From Bettongia penicillata ogilbyi (taxonomy: Eukaryota > Chordata > Mammalia > Diprotodontia > Potoroidae): a DNA stretch of 64,000 nt. The notes below the pieces were generated by a model that was not told the origin of the DNA, searched no databases, and was given only the letters and a program-made list of their open reading frames with translations. The translations under genes were made by a program, and so were the position numbers. How positions within the stretch are numbered: position 1 is the first letter of the stretch; every line of letters starts with the position of its first letter. Shown piece after piece: positions 59,985 through 64,000 of this stretch. Where the stretch lies: NCBI GenBank assembly GCA_023548195.1, contig JAJHZJ010000754.1:1425001-1489000 (forward strand), in the 5' to 3' direction.

Positions 59985-60125
59985 CTGGTATCCCCCCTTT
60001 AGCTTATGCAACAGAGGGGTTCAAATCCAGCTTCAGGTTCTTGTTAGCTGTGTCACCCTGGGTGAATCACTTGACCATGGAAAGACCAGAGAACTTTCCA
60101 GAGGGCCACAGCACATAAACCCTAT
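59985..60125 (+). mobile_element. SINE fragment
   Basis: 'gggttcaaatccagcttcag' 'gttcttgttagctgtgtcac' 'cctgggtgaatcacttgac'. Confidence 0.68.
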
Positions 60126-60344
60126 CTGTCACATAAACCCAGTGACCCAAAGACAAAGCTGGGAGTTTAAGAGGTTTCCAATTCATAAAGAAGGTTAGAG
60201 TCTGGGTGGCTTGGCAGTAGAGCTGGCAAACTGAGGTGTGGCTGACAGATGTCTGTACTATGAGAGGTTTGCACAAAGAGAGGTCTCCACAAATCATCCC
60301 AACACTCATCAGTCTTGATCAACATCAAACAGTCTTGTGGATGA

Positions 60345-60880
60345 GGCCATCAATCAATCAACAGGAATTTATTAAGCTCCTACTATGCATTATTAAGCAT
60401 AAGGCAGACCAGCATCCTGGTGTGCATGGACAGAGATGACCTTCAAGTCAGAAAGACCCCGGTGCTCAGGAAACTTCTAAGAATATAAGTGGCAGAGAAG
60501 TTGTCATTTTGTAATTTCTTTATCAGAAATCCCCTGTACCAATGAAATCATATCTGGTTAGACATTGTCTTTTCTGTCATCCCTTAAGGATTGCAAAGCA
60601 CTTTACACAGGTTATCTCATTGGATCCTCACAACAACCCTCCACTATCATCATCATCATCATCATTATTCCCATTTTATAGATGAGGAAACTGAGGCTTC
60701 AAGAGGGCAAAAGACTTGCCCAGAGTCATAGAGTCAGTAAGTTTCTGAGGTAAGTTATTTTTTTTTTACCCTTAAAGGGTTAAAAAGTTCCAGGCTCTGT
60801 GCTAGCTGCTAAGGACATAAAGACAAAAGTCAGACTGTGTCTGCCCTCAAGGAGCTTATGTTTTTTAGTGCCAGTGCCAG
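60345..60880 (-). mobile_element. L2 tails, a MIR3-like SINE and a MIR, mixed orientation
   Basis: 60350-60415 antisense L2 ('ttattaagctcctactatgc'). 60455-60565 sense MIR3-like end ('cccctgtaccaatgaaatca'). 60590-60755 antisense MIR with (ATC)n at 60646-60668. 60785-60870 antisense L2 ('ctgccctcaaggagcttatg'). Confidence 0.75.
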
Positions 60881-60884
60881 AGTT

Positions 60885-61740
60885 CATTCCCAGCAGGGCA
60901 AAGGGTACCAGCACTTGCTGGATCCCGAGAGATGTGCGGGGAATTTCAGGAGAAGCAAGTCCTCGTAGAGGTGGCTAATTCTATCTGGGTAAGATCAGGA
61001 AAGCTAAAGAAACCGAGAATTTGACATGAGAAATAGCTAGAGCAGGTAAGATGGGCGAGGGGGAAAATCCCTACAACATTTTTCAATTACAGGAGGTTGA
61101 AAGGAAGGATCAAAGAAAATCTCCCACCATCTCTTCCCCATCTTATTCCATAAATAAAAGAGAAAATAACAAAAAAAAACACAAAAGGGGGAGAGTAGCT
61201 TTGGCCCCCCTCTTACGCCACACCCCATCTTTTATTGCTGCAGAAAAGTCAAACTCCTTTGAGTCAGATGCTCAGAAAAAGTGCTGCCATTTGTCATGGG
61301 AACATGGAAGAAAGCAGAATTGAGGAGGAAATGGGGATTCAGAAGAAATGGATTCTGGGAAACTGGGAACCTCCAGAACCATAGTGCTCTAAGACAATGA
61401 CCTTAAGAGACAGGTGGATATTATTGCCTTGCTTTTCCTTTTCTTTCCCTGTAGGACTAAAGTAGGACAAGGAAAGTCCATGAAGAGTGAGAAGGGGCAA
61501 ATAGAGGAAATTCAAGAGAGGGAGGAAGGAACAGCCCTGCTAATTAGAGACCAATTAGGGGAGGATACTAGGATGAATCATCCCGCAATGTACTGTTAAT
61601 CACCCTGGGAGAGGTAGGAGGCACTGTATCCAGTGACATGTACAGGGTCACACTGGTAGCACAGAGTCAAAAGAATGCTGGATGCTAACCTTCTTCCCAC
61701 TATGAGAAAAGCTGTAGTTATAAGTCCTTGGCTTAAGAAA
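60885..61740. other. Unassigned region
   Basis: Largely without recognised repeats. 61040-61330 ('cttttattgctgcagaaaag', 'gagtcagatgctcagaaaaa' with an AP-1/MARE-like TGAGTCAGATGCTCA) might be conserved. Frames of 60-90 codons are featureless. Confidence 0.35.
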
Positions 61741-61748
61741 ACATGTGA

Positions 61749-61905
61749 GAGACAACTCGGTGGCACAGTGAATAGAGCACAGGCCCTCGAGTCAGGAGGA
61801 CCTGAGTTCAAATTCGACCTCAGACACTTGACACATACTAGCTGTGTGACCCTGGGCAAGTCACTTAACCTTGATTGCCTCATCTCCCCCTCCAAAAAAA
61901 GAAGA
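61749..61905 (+). mobile_element. Short A-tailed marsupial SINE with 14-bp target duplication
   Basis: 'caactcggtggcacagtgaa' 'tagagcacaggccct', 'gtcaggaggacctgagttca', 'ctagctgtgtgaccctgggc', then an A-rich tail after 'ctcccccticcaaa'-type text with no MAR1 body. Flanks aagaaaacatgtga (61735-61748) and aagaaaatatgtga (61906-61919) differ at one base. Probably the youngest insertion here. Confidence 0.9.
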
Positions 61906-62024
61906 AAGAAAATATGTGATTGGAGACAGATTATAATAAGCATTGCTCATAGCATTTGCTTATACCTGTTTTTTTTAGAGCAATTTTACAAGGACAAACT
62001 GGGAGAGGTATAACTAAATGGTGA

Positions 62025-62260
62025 TTAATTTTTTAAAGATCTGGTGGTCATAGTGGACTGCAAGGCTAGTATGAGTTATCTGAGTTATTGTGGAAGTCAA
62101 CAAAGCTAATGCCATCTTGGGGTACATTACGTGACTTGTAAGTGTCTTGTATGGAGATGTAAGCAACTTGCCCAGGGTCACATATCTAGTAAGTGTCTGA
62201 GGACAAATTTGAACTCAGGTCTTCCAGACTCCAACCCCAGGGCTCTATATATGGCATCAT
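62025..62260 (-). mobile_element. L3/CR1 fragment and MIR-type SINE, antisense
   Basis: 62030-62130: 'gatctggtggtcatagtgga' 'ctgcaagg', 'caacaaagctaatgccatct' 'tggggtacatta'. 62135-62258: 'gcaacttgcccagggtcaca', 'atttgaactcaggtcttcca'. Confidence 0.72.
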
Positions 62261-62264
62261 CCAG

Positions 62265-62735
62265 CTATGCAAGGTCAGAAATGGAGGAGGAAAGGCAGGG
62301 AGCTACAACCTGAAGGAAAGAATTTCTTGGAAACAAGCAAGTTGAGTTGGAACAACACTGGTGGAATTAATGAGAAAATGACCACTTGGCTGGCAGTCAA
62401 AGGGTCCCAAAGCTGGCAATCTCACTTCCCTAGCAACAGGTAATACCTTCTTCCTACAGGCAATAATGGAGCTTCTTTCCTTATCTTCTCTCCCTCCTTT
62501 CTCCACCCTACAACTCCCTCAGACTAGAAAAAGTGTTTCTTTATGACTTGAGAACTCTGGCTGACTGCAGAATAATGCAACCAGGGTTGGGCTGTGTGGG
62601 GCATCAGGGGAGAGCTGGTCCTCCCTTCTGATGCTTTGTTCTTAAAATTAAACCCTCCAGGACAGGTGAACCTGGGCCTGGCTTCTTAGGCGGTAAGATG
62701 GCTCTTTTTCTGAGAGAGCAGGCCAGCCCGCTAGA
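62265..62735. other. Unassigned sequence
   Basis: No repeat or coding signal recognised. Confidence 0.3.
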
Positions 62736-62739
62736 ATAC

Positions 62740-63115
62740 TGTGCAACACCTCCCTCCCCTTCCTGGCTTCTGGTAAGCCTCAGCTCCATCCCCACCTTCT
62801 GCAGGAGGCCTTTCCCACCCCCCACAGCTAGGTGAGAGTATCTTCCACTGGCTATATTTTGCCTGTATGCAGCAATTTTCACACTGTCACTCTGCTAGAA
62901 CAGCAGTTCACTAAGGACAGGAGATCTTTTTTTGCCTTTGTAACCCCAGCACTTGGCATGGTGCCTGCTGCACAATGTAGAACTGGAGGGTGCCTCAGAG
63001 GTACTTTAATTGGACCCCTTCAGACAAGGAACATGACTTGCCCAAGATCACACACTGAATCAAAGATGGAGCTGGGCCTAGAACCCAGGCCTCTTTTTAC
63101 CCTACAGTGCCTCTT
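62740..63115. mobile_element. L2 3' region (sense) then SINE (antisense)
   Basis: 62745-62975: 'tcttctgcaggaggcctttcc'-like lead, 'aacagcagttcactaaggac' 'aggagatc', 'gtaaccccagcacttggcat' 'ggtgcctg'. 62980-63112: 'tagaactggagggtgcctca', 'cttgcccaagatcacacact'. Confidence 0.7.
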
Positions 63116-63353
63116 AAAAATTTTTCCCTCTTTCCCCAAGGTCTCAGTGAAGCTGCCTGAAATCAAGGGACATAGAGTCAATTAACACAATTTCCCCAGG
63201 AAGTTTTCAGACTGCCCCCCAAATGCCAGGCTTCCAGCAACTCTATTAGTAGTTCACTAAAATGGTGTTCTTTTACTCACTTGGGGTGGTTTCCTCTTTG
63301 CCCACCCTCCAGATTCAGCAATTTAACTCAGTTAAATTCAGCTCAATTTCTGT

Positions 63354-63617
63354 GTTCTAAGACCCCTCCCAGTTCTGGCATTACCTGTTCTAAAGCCTCT
63401 CCCAACTTGGACATTACCTGTTCTAAAGCCCCTCCCAGCTCTGCCATTCCTTGTTCTAAGTTCCCTGCTGGCCATGACATCTCCTGTTCTAAGGACCCTC
63501 CCAGCTCTGCCATTCCTTGTTCTAAGTTCCCTTCCAGCCATGACATCCCCTGTTCTAAGGACCCTTCCAGCTCTGACATTCCCTGTTCTCAAGGCTCCTG
63601 GAGCTCTAAATTCTCCA
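63354..63617 (+). repeat. 33-bp tandem array, 8 units, with a 66-bp higher-order repeat
   Basis: gttctaa starts at 63354, 63387, 63420, 63453, 63486, 63519, 63552 and 63585, exactly 33 bp apart each time. Units alternate between a 'gttctaagttcccttccagc' form and a 'gttctaaggaccctcccagc' form at 63453-63584, giving two 66-bp dimers. It is related to the arrays at 19983 and 15790. The open 11-residue repeat frame is a by-product. Confidence 0.95.
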
Positions 63618-63619
63618 TT

Positions 63620-64000
63620 AATTCAGCACATATTTATTAAACACTTCCTAGGTACCAGATCTACACTAAACCCTGGGAATATAAAGTCAGAAGGGAGATA
63701 ATTCCTACTCTGGAAGAACTTACTTTCAATTGAAAGGTTACAACAGGGTACTCAGAAAAGGAACCAAACATTTATTAAACTCCTACTGTATGCTAGCCCC
63801 TGTGCTAAGCATTTTTAAGAAATAGTATTTCATTTGGTCCTCAGTGTAACCCGGGGGATAGATACTATTTTCATCTCCATTTTAGAGTTAAGGAAACTGA
63901 GGTAGACAGAGGTGAAATGACTTGCTCAGGGTCACATAGCTGGCAATTGTCTGAGCTTGATATGAACTCAGGTCTTCCTGACTTGGACCTGGAGTCCAGC
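63620..64000 (-). mobile_element. L2 tail and MIR-type SINE, antisense, cut by the window end
   Basis: 63625-63735: 'gcacatatttattaaacact' 'tcctaggtaccaga'. 63768-64000: 'ctcctactgtatgctagccc' 'ctgtgctaagc', 'ttaaggaaactgaggtagac', 'cagggtcacatagctggcaa', 'ctgacttggacctggagtcc'. Confidence 0.82.

Noticed and set aside
63281..63640. Cys/Ser/Pro 11-residue repeat protein of 119 codons
   Set aside because: Frame kept open because the tandem period is 33 bp. The array is non-coding, and related arrays elsewhere are derived from SINE tails.

Overview
The window is vertebrate nuclear DNA from a mammal, almost certainly a marsupial. It has no bacterial-style gene organisation, most frames close quickly, and the sequence is saturated with interspersed repeats. 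The diagnostic repeat is a tRNA-headed SINE whose body reads through a 'ctgtaaaatgagctggagaaggaaatggcaaac' type block and a 'gccaagaaaaccccaaatggggtca' type block to '...actgaaaatgactgaac'. That is the marsupial CORE-SINE family MAR1/Mar-1. Two copies (about 24.0 and 61.75 kb) have the shorter head-plus-A-tail form typical of younger marsupial SINEs. I favour an australidelphian over an American opossum from that tail form, but weakly. Family names come from remembered consensus sequences, not a database search.

No complete protein-coding gene is visible. The open frames are by-products of repeats, mainly Ser/Leu/Pro-rich frames through pyrimidine tracts, Lys/Glu/Arg-rich frames opposite them, and an 11-residue repeat frame through 33-bp tandem arrays. 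Two places carry real coding signal. One is the decayed 3' end of an RTE-like non-LTR retrotransposon (15.2-15.7 kb) with a terminal C2H2 motif. The other is a speculative minus-strand first exon at 19.32-19.40 kb (ATG with A at -3, 20 codons, phase-0 GTGAGT donor, GC box upstream).

Layout. 0-12 kb: MIR/MAR1 SINEs and L2 tails between four repeat-free, homeodomain-motif-rich blocks (2.4-3.1, 5.2-5.6, 7.5-8.0, 9.9-10.4 kb). A roughly 300-bp segment is duplicated (8.76 and 11.09 kb). 12-25 kb: an L1 3' part interrupted by a SINE, the RTE-like element, two arrays of the 33-bp tandem repeat, L3/CR1 pieces, the candidate exon, a degenerate interstitial telomere-like repeat and a nested SINE cluster. 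25.4-30.0 kb: the densest non-repetitive, CpG-containing region, split by a 470-bp pyrimidine tract; it is the best candidate for conserved regulatory DNA. 30-39 kb: long pyrimidine tract, an approximately 1.7-kb chain of antisense L2 fragments, an L1/HAL1-like copy with a nested SINE, and tetranucleotide arrays. 39-43 kb: two more probable conserved non-coding blocks. 43-57 kb: SINE, L2 and L3 fragments, a perfect 17-bp palindrome (44.12 kb), GT/CG and CCTT arrays, and blocks at 52.7 and 56.4 kb. 57-64 kb: L1 3' end, L3/CR1 and SINE fragments, and the third and most regular 33-bp array (63.35 kb).

The picture is a gene-poor interval, intergenic or a very large intron, with scattered probable enhancers in old transposon fossils. 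I found no novel enzymatic or defence system. The points most worth following up are the SINE-tail-derived 33-bp arrays at three loci, the 17-bp palindrome, the candidate exon, the RTE-like LINE with a SINE fragment of similar 3' end, and the 25-30 kb non-coding block.
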